DNA of 64,000 nt from Actinosynnema pretiosum (GCF_024171695.1 NZ_JAMTCF010000006.1:186001-250000), one strand, 5' to 3'; positions 26,035 through 34,832 are shown, numbered from the stretch's first letter. Program-made: numbers and translations. Notes: a model not told the origin generated them from the sequence alone.

Positions 26035-26147
26035 CCCCGCGAGGACTAGACCACGCGGTGGATCTACTGCGCGCGGAGGACGCGCCGGGCGGGCGGGGTC
26101 GACCAGGGTGGGTGCCGGACATCCGCAACCAGACGAGGGGAAAACCC

Positions 26148-27803
26148 TTGCGGAACAAGGTATCCGTTGTCATGGCGGCAGCGCTCGCGCTGACCGCCGC
26201 ACCACTCGCGCACGCGGACCCGCCCGACCCCGCCGCGAAGTACGCGGACCAGGAGGTCTCCTGGGGCGAGTGCGCGTTCACCCCGGCGGCGCCGCTGGAG
26301 TGCGCGCTGATCACCGTGCCGAGGGACTGGGCGAACCCCGGTTCCGGGGCCGAGCTGGAGGTGTCGATCAGCCGCAGCAGGGCGACCGGCGAGCGCCAGG
26401 GCGCGATGCTGGTCAACCCCGGCGGACCGGGAGCCCAGGGCTCCGGTCTGGCAGGCGCGCTGGCCGCGCTCGCGCCGGACCTGGCCGGGGCGTACGACCT
26501 GGTCGGCATGGACCCGCGCGGCACCGGGCGGGAGGGCGTCGAGGGCAGCGCGTTCACCTGCGACGTGCCCACCGACCGGCTGCCCACCGGGCTGCTCGAC
26601 GCGCGGGACCGCTCGGCGGCGAGCCTGGCCGAGCACGCGAAGGAGCCGAGGGCGGTGGCCGAGGCGTGCCAGAGCCACGCGCTCACCCCCTACATCACCA
26701 CCTGGCAGACCGCGCACGACGTGGACCTGGTGCGCGCGCTGCTCGGTGAGGAGCGGTTGCACTACCTGGGTTACTCGTACGGCTCGTGGCTGGGCGCGAA
26801 GTACGCGTCGCTGTTCCCGGAGAAGGTCGGCAAGGTCGTGCTGGACTCCAGCGTGAACTGGCAGGGCCGGTTGCAGGCGGCGTTCGAGGCGTGGCCGGAG
26901 ATCGGCCACCGGCAGCTGGAGCGGCAGTACTTCCCGTGGCTGTCCAGGCAGTTCCCCGACGCGGTGGGCGACGACCCGCGCGGCGCGTGGGAGCGGGCCA
27001 GGGAGGTGTACGCCGAGCAGGGCGTGGCGCCGGACGCGTACGACCGGATCTTCGTCGGCCTGGGCAGCGAGCTGGCCTGGCTGCTGTCCGCGGCGGTGCT
27101 GGTCGCGGCGCAGGGCGAGCAGCCCGAGGTCCCGGACGCGCTGCGGGCCCGCGTGGACGAGGCGACGACCCGCGAGTTCGGCGTGCCCCTGTCCGCCCTG
27201 ACCCCGGCGGCGGTGGCCGAGGCGCTGGCGGACTACACCCCGTACCCCGGCACGTACTACGCGGTGACCTGCGGCGACGAGGTGACCAGGACGGCGGCGC
27301 GGAACAAGGCGCTGAGCGACCGGCAGGGCCCGAAGTGGCCGGTGTTCGGCTGGGCGTACGGCCTGTGGCAGGCCTGCGGCTACTGGACGGACGCGCCCCG
27401 CCACCAGCTCCCCGCGCTGCCCCCGCAGGTGGCGGACCGGGTCCTGGTGGTGCAGGGCGAGTTCGACCCGCAGACCGGCTACGAGCAGGCCCGCGCGGCC
27501 GTGCGGGCCGCACCGGGCGTCGGCCTCGTGCAGGTGACCGACGCGACCATGCACGGCCAGTACGCCGTGGACGGCAACCCGTGCGTGGACGGCGCCGTGA
27601 ACGTCTTCCTGCTGCACGGCTCCAGGCCGAACACCCTGACCTGCCCCGGCCTCCCCCTGCCGGGAGAGGACGGGGTGCACCCGGCGGACGGCCCGATCCG
27701 CGAACCGGCGAGCACTCAACTGACGGCCGAGGTGGTCCCGACGGGCGACCCCGCGCTGCGGGCGAGGGTGCGGGAGCAGATCAACTCGAGCTTCCGCCAC
27801 TGA
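26148..27803 (+). CDS. Secreted alpha/beta hydrolase, tripeptidyl aminopeptidase-like (S33)
   Basis: This 551-residue protein has a Sec signal peptide (MRNKVSVVMAAALALTAAPL, cleavage about AHA-DPP). The mature enzyme has the oxyanion region LVNPGGPGAQGSG, nucleophile Ser in GYSYGSWLG, acid Asp in GEFDPQTGYEQA and His in DATMHGQY. The C-terminal TAP-like domain is typical of Streptomyces SlpD/SlpE and tripeptidyl aminopeptidases, which trim peptides outside the cell. The TTG at 26148 is preferred because GAGGGGAAAACCC precedes it and it places the signal peptide at the N-terminus; the 30 upstream residues lack that character. A perfect hairpin follows 12 bases after the stop. Confidence 0.93.
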   Translation: MRNKVSVVMAAALALTAAPLAHADPPDPAAKYADQEVSWGECAFTPAAPLECALITVPRDWANPGSGAELEVSISRSRATGERQGAMLVNPGGPGAQGSGLAGALAALAPDLAGAYDLVGMDPRGTGREGVEGSAFTCDVPTDRLPTGLLDARDRSAASLAEHAKEPRAVAEACQSHALTPYITTWQTAHDVDLVRALLGEERLHYLGYSYGSWLGAKYASLFPEKVGKVVLDSSVNWQGRLQAAFEAWPEIGHRQLERQYFPWLSRQFPDAVGDDPRGAWERAREVYAEQGVAPDAYDRIFVGLGSELAWLLSAAVLVAAQGEQPEVPDALRARVDEATTREFGVPLSALTPAAVAEALADYTPYPGTYYAVTCGDEVTRTAARNKALSDRQGPKWPVFGWAYGLWQACGYWTDAPRHQLPALPPQVADRVLVVQGEFDPQTGYEQARAAVRAAPGVGLVQVTDATMHGQYAVDGNPCVDGAVNVFLLHGSRPNTLTCPGLPLPGEDGVHPADGPIREPASTQLTAEVVPTGDPALRARVREQINSSFRH

Positions 27804-27815
27804 CCCTCCCACTTC

Positions 27816-27849
27816 GTGAGGCGGGCGCGGGAAGCCGCGCCCGCCTCAC
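27816..27849. terminator. Strong hairpin terminator
   Basis: GTGAGGCGGGCGCGG (27816-27830) and its exact complement (27835-27849) form a 15-bp stem with a GAAG tetraloop. It follows the S33 peptidase stop and also covers the end of the leftward DUF1028 remnant. Confidence 0.92.
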
Positions 27850-27974
27850 CCCGCCAACCACCGGAGCAGCACGGCGGCGTCACGGGGCGCGGTCCCCACC
27901 GCCAACACCGCGCTCTGCACGGCCACCCCGAACTCCCCGGTCACCGAATCCCGCGCCACGATCGAGTAAGTCAC
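27846..27974 (-). pseudogene. N-terminal remnant of a DUF1028 family protein
   Basis: A leftward frame of 42 codons from a GTG reads VTYSIVARDSVTGEFGVAVQ and then SAVLAVG. This is the conserved N-terminus of DUF1028 (Ntn-hydrolase-like) proteins, which normally continue for over 200 residues. Here it runs into the hairpin at 27816-27849 and stops inside the right arm. The remainder of the gene is missing, so it is a truncated remnant, possibly left by a deletion that joined it to the peptidase terminator. Calling the family is by memory of its N-terminal signature. Confidence 0.7.
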
Positions 27975-28027
27975 GCCCCGATCATCGAAACCCGCCCCGC
28001 ACGGCCGCAATCGGTTAACCACCACTC

Positions 28028-28049
28028 CCCTAGTCCCCGAGTACTAGGG
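28028..28049. promoter_or_regulatory. Inverted heptamers upstream of two-component operon
   Basis: CCCTAGT-N8-ACTAGGG is a perfect 7-bp inverted repeat about 70 bases before the first gene of the operon. Paired heptamers are the kind of site bound by NarL/LuxR-type response regulators, so autoregulation by the downstream regulator is plausible. Confidence 0.6.
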
Positions 28050-28120
28050 CCCTCCTCCGCAAGTCCACTCTTCTCCTCCTTGCCCTGCAACCACTCCACC
28101 CCCTCCCTAGCGTTCCCCCC

Positions 28121-28516
28121 ATGACCACCGCACCGACCCACCTCACCCCGCCCAAGACCATCGTCTTCTCCTTCGCCATGCTCCTGATCAGCACCGCCAT
28201 GAGCCTGGTCACCCTCGCCGGAGCGGCCACCTCCGACGCCCTCGCCGACAAACCCGCCGAACGCGCCTTCCTCATCGCCGTGGGCGCCCTGTTCGCCGCG
28301 CTCTACCTCTACCTCGCCTTCCGCGTGAAGGCGGGCAGGAACTGGGCCAGGGTCGTCATCACCCTCATGACCGTCTTCGAGGCCGTCTCCGTCTTCACCC
28401 TCCCCGACAGCGGCCTCAACCAGTACGGCCTCCTCGGCATCTCCGCCGCCGCCGTCCTCGGCGCCTACGCGCCCGACTCCAACGCCTACGTCGCGAGCGT
28501 CCGGCGCGCGTCGTGA
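28121..28516 (+). CDS. Small polytopic membrane protein, first gene of two-component operon
   Basis: This 131-residue protein has about four hydrophobic helices (IVFSFAMLLISTAMSLVTL, FLIAVGALFAALYLYLAF, VVITLMTVFEAVSVF, and a weak last one). The short cytoplasmic-type linker RVKAGRNWAR is typical of small actinobacterial membrane proteins of unknown function. It is followed after 13 bases by the sensor kinase gene, so it may be an accessory or target of the two-component system. No catalytic residues are evident. Confidence 0.8.
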   Translation: MTTAPTHLTPPKTIVFSFAMLLISTAMSLVTLAGAATSDALADKPAERAFLIAVGALFAALYLYLAFRVKAGRNWARVVITLMTVFEAVSVFTLPDSGLNQYGLLGISAAAVLGAYAPDSNAYVASVRRAS

Positions 28517-28529
28517 CCCGGCGCCCGGG

Positions 28530-29687
28530 ATGATCACCGGCATGGCCGTCGCAGCGCCCGCGCGCCGGGGAGTGCTCGCCGCCGAGGTGGCGGCGCTCCT
28601 CGGCGCCGTCGTGGTCGACCTGGTGCTGTCGCTGCGCTTCCACCCCCTCCCCCAGGGCGCCACCGCCTCCTTCCTCACCTCCGCCGCCCCCGCCGCGGGC
28701 GCCGCGACCGCCGTCCTGGCCGCGCTGCGCCGCCGCTTCCCGCACCACCTCGCCCCGCTCACCTGCGCCGCCCTGGCCCTGTCCGCGGCGAGCACCCTGT
28801 TCCGCTCCCTGGTCCCCGAGGCCACCCCGGAACCGGTCGCCGCCGAGGCCGTCGCGGTCGCGCTGCTCGTCGGCGCGGTCTGCCGACGCCTCCCCGCGAA
28901 GCACGCCGGACCACTCGCCGTCACCGCCCTCCTGGTCGTCGCCGCAGCACCGGTCGCCCGCTACGGCATCGGCGAGCCCCTCGCGCTGCTCGCGGTCCCG
29001 GTCACGGTCCTGTGGGCGGGCGGCGTGGCGGTCGGCCTGCTGCTGCGCGACGCTGACGCCCGCCAGCGCGCCGAGCTGGACCGGGTGCGGGTCGGCGAGC
29101 GGATGCAGCTGGCGCGCGAGCTGCACGACCTGGTGGCGCACCACGTCAGCGGCGTGGTGGTGCGCGCGCAGGCGGCCCGCGTGCTCGGCGGCTCGGACGA
29201 GGTGTTCGCCGAGATCGAGGCCGCCGGGTCGGACGCGCTGACCGCGATGCGCCGCGTCGTCGGGATGCTGCGCAGCCCCGACTACGCGGTCCCCCGCCCC
29301 GGCGCGGACTTCGGCGAGGTGGTGCGCTCGGCGGTCGGCGACACCCCGAACGCGCGGGTCGAGCTGGCCGAGGACGTGGCGAGCGCGGAGGTGCCGCCGG
29401 AGCTGTCCACGACCGTGCACCGGGTGGTGCTGGAGTGCCTGACCAACGCCCGCAAGCACGCCCCGGACGCCACCGAGGTCGTGGTGAGCGCGCGCAGGCA
29501 CGGCGGCGACTGGCTGCTGGAGGTCGTCAACGACGGCGCGGGCGAGCCGAACGCGGGCGGGTTCGGCCTGGTGGGGATGCGGGAGCGGGTGGGCGCGCTG
29601 GGCGGCGAGCTGAGCGCGGGCCTCGAGGACGGCGGCCGGTGGCGGGTCGGCGCGCGGTTGCCGACGACCGCGCCGAGAGGGGTGTGA
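28530..29687 (+). CDS. Sensor histidine kinase, NarL/LiaS-type (HisKA_3)
   Basis: This 385-residue protein has an N-terminal membrane region of about five hydrophobic segments (residues 15-170) with little extracytoplasmic sequence. A HisKA_3 dimerisation domain follows, with the phospho-acceptor His in RELHDLVAHHVSG near residue 195. The HATPase domain shows the N box LECLTNARKHAP and the G box GGFGLVGMRERVG. The compact sensor suggests that the membrane itself or a membrane-bound ligand is sensed. It partners the LuxR-type regulator 3 bases downstream. ATG at 28530 and ATG at 28542 are both possible starts. Confidence 0.93.
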   Translation: MITGMAVAAPARRGVLAAEVAALLGAVVVDLVLSLRFHPLPQGATASFLTSAAPAAGAATAVLAALRRRFPHHLAPLTCAALALSAASTLFRSLVPEATPEPVAAEAVAVALLVGAVCRRLPAKHAGPLAVTALLVVAAAPVARYGIGEPLALLAVPVTVLWAGGVAVGLLLRDADARQRAELDRVRVGERMQLARELHDLVAHHVSGVVVRAQAARVLGGSDEVFAEIEAAGSDALTAMRRVVGMLRSPDYAVPRPGADFGEVVRSAVGDTPNARVELAEDVASAEVPPELSTTVHRVVLECLTNARKHAPDATEVVVSARRHGGDWLLEVVNDGAGEPNAGGFGLVGMRERVGALGGELSAGLEDGGRWRVGARLPTTAPRGV

Positions 29688-29690
29688 CGG

Positions 29691-30338
29691 GTGCTGCGGG
29701 TGCTGATCGCGGACGACCAGACGTTGGTGCGCACGGGTTTCCGGCTGATCCTGGACGCCGAGGACGACATCGAGGTGGTCGCCGAAGCCCCGGACGGTGA
29801 GGCGGCGGTGCGCCTGGCCAGGCAGCTGCGGCCGGACGTGACGCTGATGGACCTGCGGATGCCGAAGGTCGACGGCATCCGGGCGACCGAGCTGCTGGCG
29901 GGACCGGGCGTCCCGGACCCGCTGCGGGTGGTCGTGGTGACCATCTACGACCTGGACGAGAACCTGCACGCCGCGCTGCTGGCGGGCGCGTGCGGCTTCC
30001 TGCTCAAGGACGCGGGCCCGCGCCTGCTGGTGGAGGCGGTGCACGTGGCCGCGCGCGGCGAGTCCCTGGTGTCACCGCAGATCACCACCCGCCTGCTGCG
30101 CGACTTCACCCGCGAGGGCCCCCGCACCCCACCCGCGAGCGCCACCCCGCTGACCGCGCGCGAGCTGGACGTGGCGCTTGCGGTGGCCAGGGGCGGCACG
30201 AACGCGGAGATCGCCCAGCGGCTGTCGATCACCCTGTCGACGGTGAAGTCGCACCTGACGAGCGTGCAGCAGAAGCTGGGCGCCCGGAACCGCACCGAGG
30301 TGGCGATCCGCATGTGGGAGGGCGGCCTGGTCCGCTGA
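29691..30338 (+). CDS. Response regulator, NarL/LuxR family
   Basis: This 215-residue protein has a receiver domain (LRVLIADDQTLVRTGF with acidic pair D8-D9, phospho-acceptor Asp in VTLMDLRMPKVDG, Lys in GFLLKDAG) and a C-terminal LuxR-type helix-turn-helix (LTARELDVALAVARGGTNAE, then TVKSHLTSVQQKLGARNRTE). It starts at a GTG almost directly after the kinase stop, which implies translational coupling and a cognate pair. The inverted heptamers at 28028-28049 are a candidate autoregulatory site. Genes beyond the operon that it controls cannot be told. Confidence 0.94.
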   Translation: MLRVLIADDQTLVRTGFRLILDAEDDIEVVAEAPDGEAAVRLARQLRPDVTLMDLRMPKVDGIRATELLAGPGVPDPLRVVVVTIYDLDENLHAALLAGACGFLLKDAGPRLLVEAVHVAARGESLVSPQITTRLLRDFTREGPRTPPASATPLTARELDVALAVARGGTNAEIAQRLSITLSTVKSHLTSVQQKLGARNRTEVAIRMWEGGLVR

Positions 30339-30426
30339 CCGGCGCAGGGACCGCTGCTCCAGTCGGGTGGCTCGAACCCGGAACCGGTGGGACCCTGGGC
30401 CCGCCGCGAGCCCACCGGGAGGAGCC

Positions 30427-30894
30427 GTGCCCCTCGAACCGTTCGACCTCACCCGCCGCACCAGCCCGTGGGTCGTCTGCGCCCCGCGCGAGACCCCGCT
30501 CGTGCCCGCCCAGCTCTCCCGCCTGCGCGAGGACGGCGGCGTCGTCAGGCACGTCGACTCGGCCGACCTGGCCGACCCCGCCGCCACCTTCACAGCCTTC
30601 GCCCACCTGCTCGCCCTCCCCGCACCACCGGACGACTGGCCCGCCCTCGCCGACGCCCTGCGCCACCCGCACGGCGACTGGCCCGGCGAGACCGACCTCG
30701 CCGTCGTCGTCGAGCGCGCCCACCTGCTGCGCGGCGCCCCGCACCTGCCCGACCTGGTCACCACCCTGTGCCGGGCCGGTCGCGGGGCGGCCGACGCCGT
30801 CGCGCTGCACTTCGCGCTCCTGGTGGACGACGGCCCCGCGACGGACCTCGCGCCCGGCGGCGACGTGATCGGCCCCTACCTGCTGTTCGGCTGA
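30427..30894 (+). CDS. Hypothetical protein, possibly barstar-like
   Basis: This 155-residue protein starts at a GTG with GGGAGGAGCC upstream. The pattern is a short beta strand (VVRHVDSADL), a helix (TFTAFAHLLALPA), then PPDDWPALADALRH and a hydrophobic strand TDLAVVVERAHLL. This resembles barstar-type ribonuclease inhibitors, in which a helix-loop region and an Asp-rich segment bind the nuclease. The similarity is by eye only and no cognate RNase gene is adjacent. It follows the two-component operon after 88 bases on the same strand. Treat the function as unknown. Confidence 0.6.
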   Translation: MPLEPFDLTRRTSPWVVCAPRETPLVPAQLSRLREDGGVVRHVDSADLADPAATFTAFAHLLALPAPPDDWPALADALRHPHGDWPGETDLAVVVERAHLLRGAPHLPDLVTTLCRAGRGAADAVALHFALLVDDGPATDLAPGGDVIGPYLLFG

Positions 30895-31126
30895 CCACCC
30901 GCCCCGCACAACACGGGCTTCGGGGTGGCGCAGCGACGCCCGGCGCGTCCGAGCCACGACCGCCCTGACCAGCACCGGTAGGGGCCCCCACAACCGCGCG
31001 GACCACCCCCTGACCCCCGGCGGTTCACCGGGGTCCGCGCCCCCGGCGGCGGTACCGTTCCCCCGATCATGACTCGGGGCCGCCCTCCGTTCCGGCGCAG
31101 GCCCCCGACGAGAGGACCGCGAGCCG

Positions 31127-31879
31127 GTGATCGTTGACGAGACCGCAGCCCGGTGGGCGCGCAGCTACCACCCGAACCCGACCGCGCCCGCCCGACTGGT
31201 GTGCTTCCCCCACGCGGGCGGCTCGGCGAGCTACTACCACCCGGTCTCCGCCCGCTTCGGCCCGTCCTGGGACGTCGTGGCGCTCCAGTACCCCGGCCGC
31301 CAGGACCGGCGCCTCGAACCGTGCGTGGCCGACCTGGAGCGGCTGGCCGACCTGGTCACCGCCGTGCTGCGCGAGCTCCCCGCGAAGCCCACGGTGTTCT
31401 TCGGGCACAGCATGGGCGCGGCGCTGGCGTTCGAGACGGCGGTGCGCCTGGAGCGCGAGGGCGCGGGCCCGCGCGGGGTGGTCGCCTCCGGCCGCCGGGC
31501 GCCGAACACGCGCGCCGACGAGCGGGTGCACCTGCTGGACGACCGGGGCGTGCTCGCCGAGGTCCGCGCGCTGAGCGGCACCGACTCCGCGCTGCTGGAC
31601 GACGAGGAGCTGATGCGGATGGCGCTGCCCGCGATCCGCGCCGACTACACCGCGATCGAGACCTACAGCTGCCCGCCGGACCGCAGGATCACCGCCGACC
31701 TGACCGTGCTGACCGGTGACGCCGACCCGAAGACCACCGTCGAGGAGGCGGCGGCCTGGGAGCAGCACACCACGGGGAAGTTCGAGCTGGAGGTGTTCCC
31801 CGGCGGGCACTTCTTCATCGCCACCCAGGCCAAGCCGGTCGGCGACCGGATCGAGCGCGCGCTCAAGGCCGCGCTCTGA
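31127..31879 (+). CDS. Type II thioesterase (GrsT/TEII family)
   Basis: This 250-residue alpha/beta hydrolase releases stalled or wrongly primed acyl groups from carrier proteins of polyketide or non-ribosomal peptide synthases. The family signature LVCFPHAGGSASYY is at residues 24-37, the nucleophile Ser is in FFGHSMGAALAFE, and the acid and His are in LTGDADPKT and PGGHFFI. The GTG start follows GAGAGGACC. It stands alone, 18 kb from the polyketide synthase on the same strand. Editing of that synthase is a reasonable guess but is not shown by linkage. Confidence 0.93.
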   Translation: MIVDETAARWARSYHPNPTAPARLVCFPHAGGSASYYHPVSARFGPSWDVVALQYPGRQDRRLEPCVADLERLADLVTAVLRELPAKPTVFFGHSMGAALAFETAVRLEREGAGPRGVVASGRRAPNTRADERVHLLDDRGVLAEVRALSGTDSALLDDEELMRMALPAIRADYTAIETYSCPPDRRITADLTVLTGDADPKTTVEEAAAWEQHTTGKFELEVFPGGHFFIATQAKPVGDRIERALKAAL

Positions 31880-31942
31880 CCACGGCGTGACGGGACGGCG
31901 GCGGCAGCACGTACGCGCCACCACCGCCGCCGCCCCGCGCCA

Positions 31943-32803
31943 TCACCGCGCCCGTCGGGTGATCCGCAGCAGCCGCCCCGGTCCGGGAGCCCGCCCGCGC
32001 GAGCGGGTCATCCCCCCGTTCGTGGTCGCGTAGAGCACGTCCGGCGCCTCCGGGTCCACGGCCACCGCCGTCGCCCCCGCCGCGCCCTGCCGCACCCCGG
32101 CGACCTCCTCCAGCCCACCGCCGGGCAACCACCGCACCACGCTGTCCCCGGTGTGCGTGGCGATCCACAGCGCCCCGTCGTCGGTGGCGGCCAGGTCGTC
32201 CCCGCACACCCCGGTGGCCACGACCTCCACCTCGGCGGCCGGGTCAGCCGCGTCCACCGGGCAGCGCAGCAGCAGCCCGCGATCGGTGCTGGTCAGGTGC
32301 ACCTGCCCGGCGTGCGCCGCGATCCCGTTGACACCGGGGAACGGTGAGCCGGGGTCCTGCCTGGCGAGCAGCTCGTGGCGCAGCCACACCCGCGCGCGCC
32401 CGCTCGCCGGGTCGACGGCGAACACCGCGCCCAGCGCCGAGTCCGCGATCAGCAGCTCGTCCCCGACCCAGGTCATGCCGTTGCCGAAGCGCAGGTCGGG
32501 CAGCTCGCACACGTCCCGGACGCCCACCTCCGCGCCCACCCGCACCAGCCGCCAGCCCGCCTCGCCGAGCGGTCCGGTGAGCACGAGCGCGCCGCCGGGA
32601 ACGGGCGCGATGCCGGTGGCGGGGTGCGGGAACTCGGCGAGCGGGCGGTGGGCGCCGTCGGGCTGGACGACGTCGACGCGGCGGTGCGAGGCCAGCGTGA
32701 CGAGCCAGCGCCCACGCCCGCCCGGCGCGAGGTTCTCCACGAACGTCCCCGGTGGCCACTCGGCCACCACGGTGGTGTCGAAGTGCGGGAGCAGTGCGGT
32801 CAT
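31943..32803 (-). CDS. SMP-30/gluconolactonase-like beta-propeller protein
   Basis: This 286-residue protein is composed of WD-like beta-propeller blades of the SMP-30/strictosidine-synthase-like type. Segments such as LRFGNGMTWVGDELLIADS, PGVNGIAAHAGQVHLTST and DDLAATDDGALWIATHTGD carry the Asn/Asp positions that ligate the divalent metal in lactonases. There is no signal peptide. Hydrolysis of a sugar or small lactone is likely. The ATG at 32803 is favoured over the ATG 33 bases upstream, which would add polar residues of no family character. It is divergent from the FAD monooxygenase gene. Confidence 0.85.
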   Translation of the reverse strand: MTALLPHFDTTVVAEWPPGTFVENLAPGGRGRWLVTLASHRRVDVVQPDGAHRPLAEFPHPATGIAPVPGGALVLTGPLGEAGWRLVRVGAEVGVRDVCELPDLRFGNGMTWVGDELLIADSALGAVFAVDPASGRARVWLRHELLARQDPGSPFPGVNGIAAHAGQVHLTSTDRGLLLRCPVDAADPAAEVEVVATGVCGDDLAATDDGALWIATHTGDSVVRWLPGGGLEEVAGVRQGAAGATAVAVDPEAPDVLYATTNGGMTRSRGRAPGPGRLLRITRRAR

Positions 32804-32920
32804 GCGGCCACCTCCGTGCGGTCGTCCCCCAGGCATACCCCGACGACCAGCGCGGACACCAGGCTTCCCGCCCGATCACCGGAACCACCCGTTCACCCCT
32901 TCGTGGCACCCTCGCGCAAC

Positions 32921-32943
32921 TAACGCTACATTTGGTTGCGTTA
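32921..32943. promoter_or_regulatory. Candidate TetR operator upstream of FAD monooxygenase
   Basis: TAACGC-N11-GCGTTA is a perfect inverted repeat ending 38 bases before the monooxygenase start, next to an AT-rich segment that may be the promoter. The TetR gene that follows the monooxygenase is a natural candidate for binding it. Confidence 0.65.
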
Positions 32944-32981
32944 ACGTTGTCGATCTTCCCACCCCCACCAGGAGGAGCGCC

Positions 32982-34172
32982 ATGACCACCGTCCTGATCT
33001 TCGGAGCCGGGATCGCGGGCCCCGCGCTGGCGAACCTGCTCACCCGCTCGGGCTTCCGGGTCACCGTCGTCGAGCGCGCAGAGGCCCTGCGCACCGGCGG
33101 CTACCCCGTGGACGTGCGCGGCCCGGCCGTCGAGGCGCTGCGCCGCACCGGCGTGCTCGCCGACGCGACCGGGGCGCACGTCGACCTGCGCCGCATCACC
33201 TTCCTCGACGCAGGCGGCGAGCCGTTCGCCGAGATCGACCCGCTCGCCATGACCGGCGGCACCGGGGGCCGTGACATCGAGGTCCCCAGGGGAACCCTCA
33301 CCGCCCTGCTGCACGCGAGCACCGGGACCGGGGTCGACTACCGCTTCGGCGAGTCGATCACCGCGCTGGACGACCGGGGCGACGACGTGCGCGTCACGTT
33401 CGCGAGCGGAGCCGAGGAGGTGTTCGACCTGGTCGTCGGCGCGGACGGCCTGCACTCCGCCGTGCGACGGCTGGCGTTCGGCGACGAGGCCCCGTTCCTG
33501 CGCCCGCTCGGCCTGTGCTTCGCCGGGTTCACCGTGCCCACCCCGGACGGCATGGTCCGGGAGGCGAGGATGCAGAACGCCCCCGGCCGCATCGCGGCGA
33601 TCTACACCCCGGACGACAGCGGCCTCTCCCACGGCTTCCTGGTCACCGCCGCCGAGGGCCCGCTCGCCACCGCCCGCAGCTCGACGCCGGAGATCGTGGC
33701 GGCGGTGCGCGCGGCGTTCGCGGGCACGGGCGGCGTCGTGCCCGACCTGCTCACCGCGCTGGACCGCGCCGAGGACGTGTACGCGGACTCGGTGTGCCAG
33801 GTGCGGATGGCGGACTGGTCGCGCGGCCGGGTCGCGCTGGTCGGGGACGCCGCGTTCGGCCCCTCGTTCCCCACCGGCCAGGGCACCAGCCTCGCCCTGG
33901 TCGGGGCGTGCGTGCTGGCGGGCGAGCTGGCCACCCGCGACGACCACGCCGAGGCGTTCGCCGCGTACCGCGAGGTGATGCGCGAGTACGTGGACCTGAA
34001 CCACGGGCTGGCCGACGACGGCGCGGCCAGGCTGGTCCCGCGCACCGAGGAGGCCTTGGAGGCGCGCAACGCGGCGCTGACGACGATGGGCGAGGGCGAC
34101 CTCGCGCCCGAGCAGAACCGCGCGATCAACTCACTGGCGCTGCCGGACTACGATCGCCCGGCACGCGTCTGA
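32982..34172 (+). CDS. FAD-dependent monooxygenase (TetX/PHBH-like)
   Basis: This 396-residue flavoprotein has the complete class A monooxygenase signature: the N-terminal dinucleotide fold VLIFGAGIAGPALANLL, the DG motif VVGADGLHSAVRR near 155, and the GD motif VALVGDAAFGPSFPTGQG near 285. Such enzymes hydroxylate aromatic compounds, antibiotics or polyketides using NADPH and oxygen. The region GGYPVDVRGPAVEALRR is typical of the TetX-related subgroup, so an inactivating or tailoring role is possible. The ATG follows AGGAGGAGC. A TetR gene lies convergently downstream, and a 14-bp hairpin separates them. Confidence 0.93.
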   Translation: MTTVLIFGAGIAGPALANLLTRSGFRVTVVERAEALRTGGYPVDVRGPAVEALRRTGVLADATGAHVDLRRITFLDAGGEPFAEIDPLAMTGGTGGRDIEVPRGTLTALLHASTGTGVDYRFGESITALDDRGDDVRVTFASGAEEVFDLVVGADGLHSAVRRLAFGDEAPFLRPLGLCFAGFTVPTPDGMVREARMQNAPGRIAAIYTPDDSGLSHGFLVTAAEGPLATARSSTPEIVAAVRAAFAGTGGVVPDLLTALDRAEDVYADSVCQVRMADWSRGRVALVGDAAFGPSFPTGQGTSLALVGACVLAGELATRDDHAEAFAAYREVMREYVDLNHGLADDGAARLVPRTEEALEARNAALTTMGEGDLAPEQNRAINSLALPDYDRPARV

Positions 34173-34178
34173 CGCGCC

Positions 34179-34215
34179 GCGCGCGGCCCCGGAACACCCG
34201 GCCGGGGCCGCGCGC
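34179..34215. terminator. Bidirectional terminator between monooxygenase and tetR
   Basis: GCGCGCGGCCCCGG (34179-34192) and its exact complement (34202-34215) form a 14-bp stem around 9 bases between two convergent stops. Confidence 0.88.
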
Positions 34216-34244
34216 GACCGCGGTCCCCGTCACGACTCGACCCC

Positions 34245-34832
34245 TCAGGGCCTCGGCACCGCCCGGACGCCCGCCAGCACCACGTCCACCAGCAGCTCGG
34301 CGCGGGCCCGCGTCAGCTCGCCGCCCAGGCGCGCGTGCTGGTGCACCGCCCCGCTCAGCGGCCCGTCCAGCAGCTCCGCGTCCGCCCACGGCAGCTGCCC
34401 GTCCGCCACCGCCCGCTCCAGCCTGCGCTGCAACGACTCCAGCCGCCGCCCCCACACCCCGCGCAGCAGCGCGCGCAGCTCACCGTCCTCGGTGATCCCC
34501 GCCCAGCGCACCGCGTTCAGCGCCCGCCCCTGCGGGCTGTCCCCCACCGCCACCAGCGCGCACAGGTAGTCCACCAGGTCGGTCCGCAGGTCGCCGGTGT
34601 CGGGCAGGGCGGCGTTGCGCTCGGCGAAGTCGGAGAGCGCCTCGGACACCAGCGCCTCGCGGGTGGGCCACCTGCGGTACACGCTGGTCTTGTGCACCCC
34701 GGCCAGCTCGGCGACCTCCTCGTAGCGCAGGCCGCGCAGCCCGTCGCGGGCCAGCAGCTCCAGCACCGCCGCCAGCACCTGGTCGCGCACCCGCGCCGAC
34801 CGTCCCCCCGGCCTGCTCGCCGTCACCGCCAC
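34245..34832 (-). CDS. TetR family transcriptional regulator
   Basis: This 195-residue protein has the TetR HTH at about residues 15-60 (QVLAAVLELLARDGLRGLRY, then VAELAGVHKTSVYRRWPTRE), followed by a helical C-terminal domain of the TetR_C_11-like kind. The YRRWPTRE segment is typical of regulators of oxidoreductase genes. GGAGG lies directly before the first GTG (34832), so the second GTG at 34826 has better spacing and may be the true start. It probably controls the neighbouring FAD monooxygenase through the site at 32921-32943. A near copy of the GTCCACAGTGGAC palindrome lies just upstream. Confidence 0.9.
   Translation of the reverse strand: MAVTASRPGGRSARVRDQVLAAVLELLARDGLRGLRYEEVAELAGVHKTSVYRRWPTREALVSEALSDFAERNAALPDTGDLRTDLVDYLCALVAVGDSPQGRALNAVRWAGITEDGELRALLRGVWGRRLESLQRRLERAVADGQLPWADAELLDGPLSGAVHQHARLGGELTRARAELLVDVVLAGVRAVPRP

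Noticed and set aside
30361..30410. tRNA-like segment with GGCTCGAACCC
   Set aside because: No acceptor stem or anticodon arm can be drawn around it.
31896..31932. Hairpin CGGCGGCGG/CCGCCGCCG between the thioesterase and SMP-30 genes
   Set aside because: A simple trinucleotide composition and a long loop make it unconvincing as a terminator, although the position is right.
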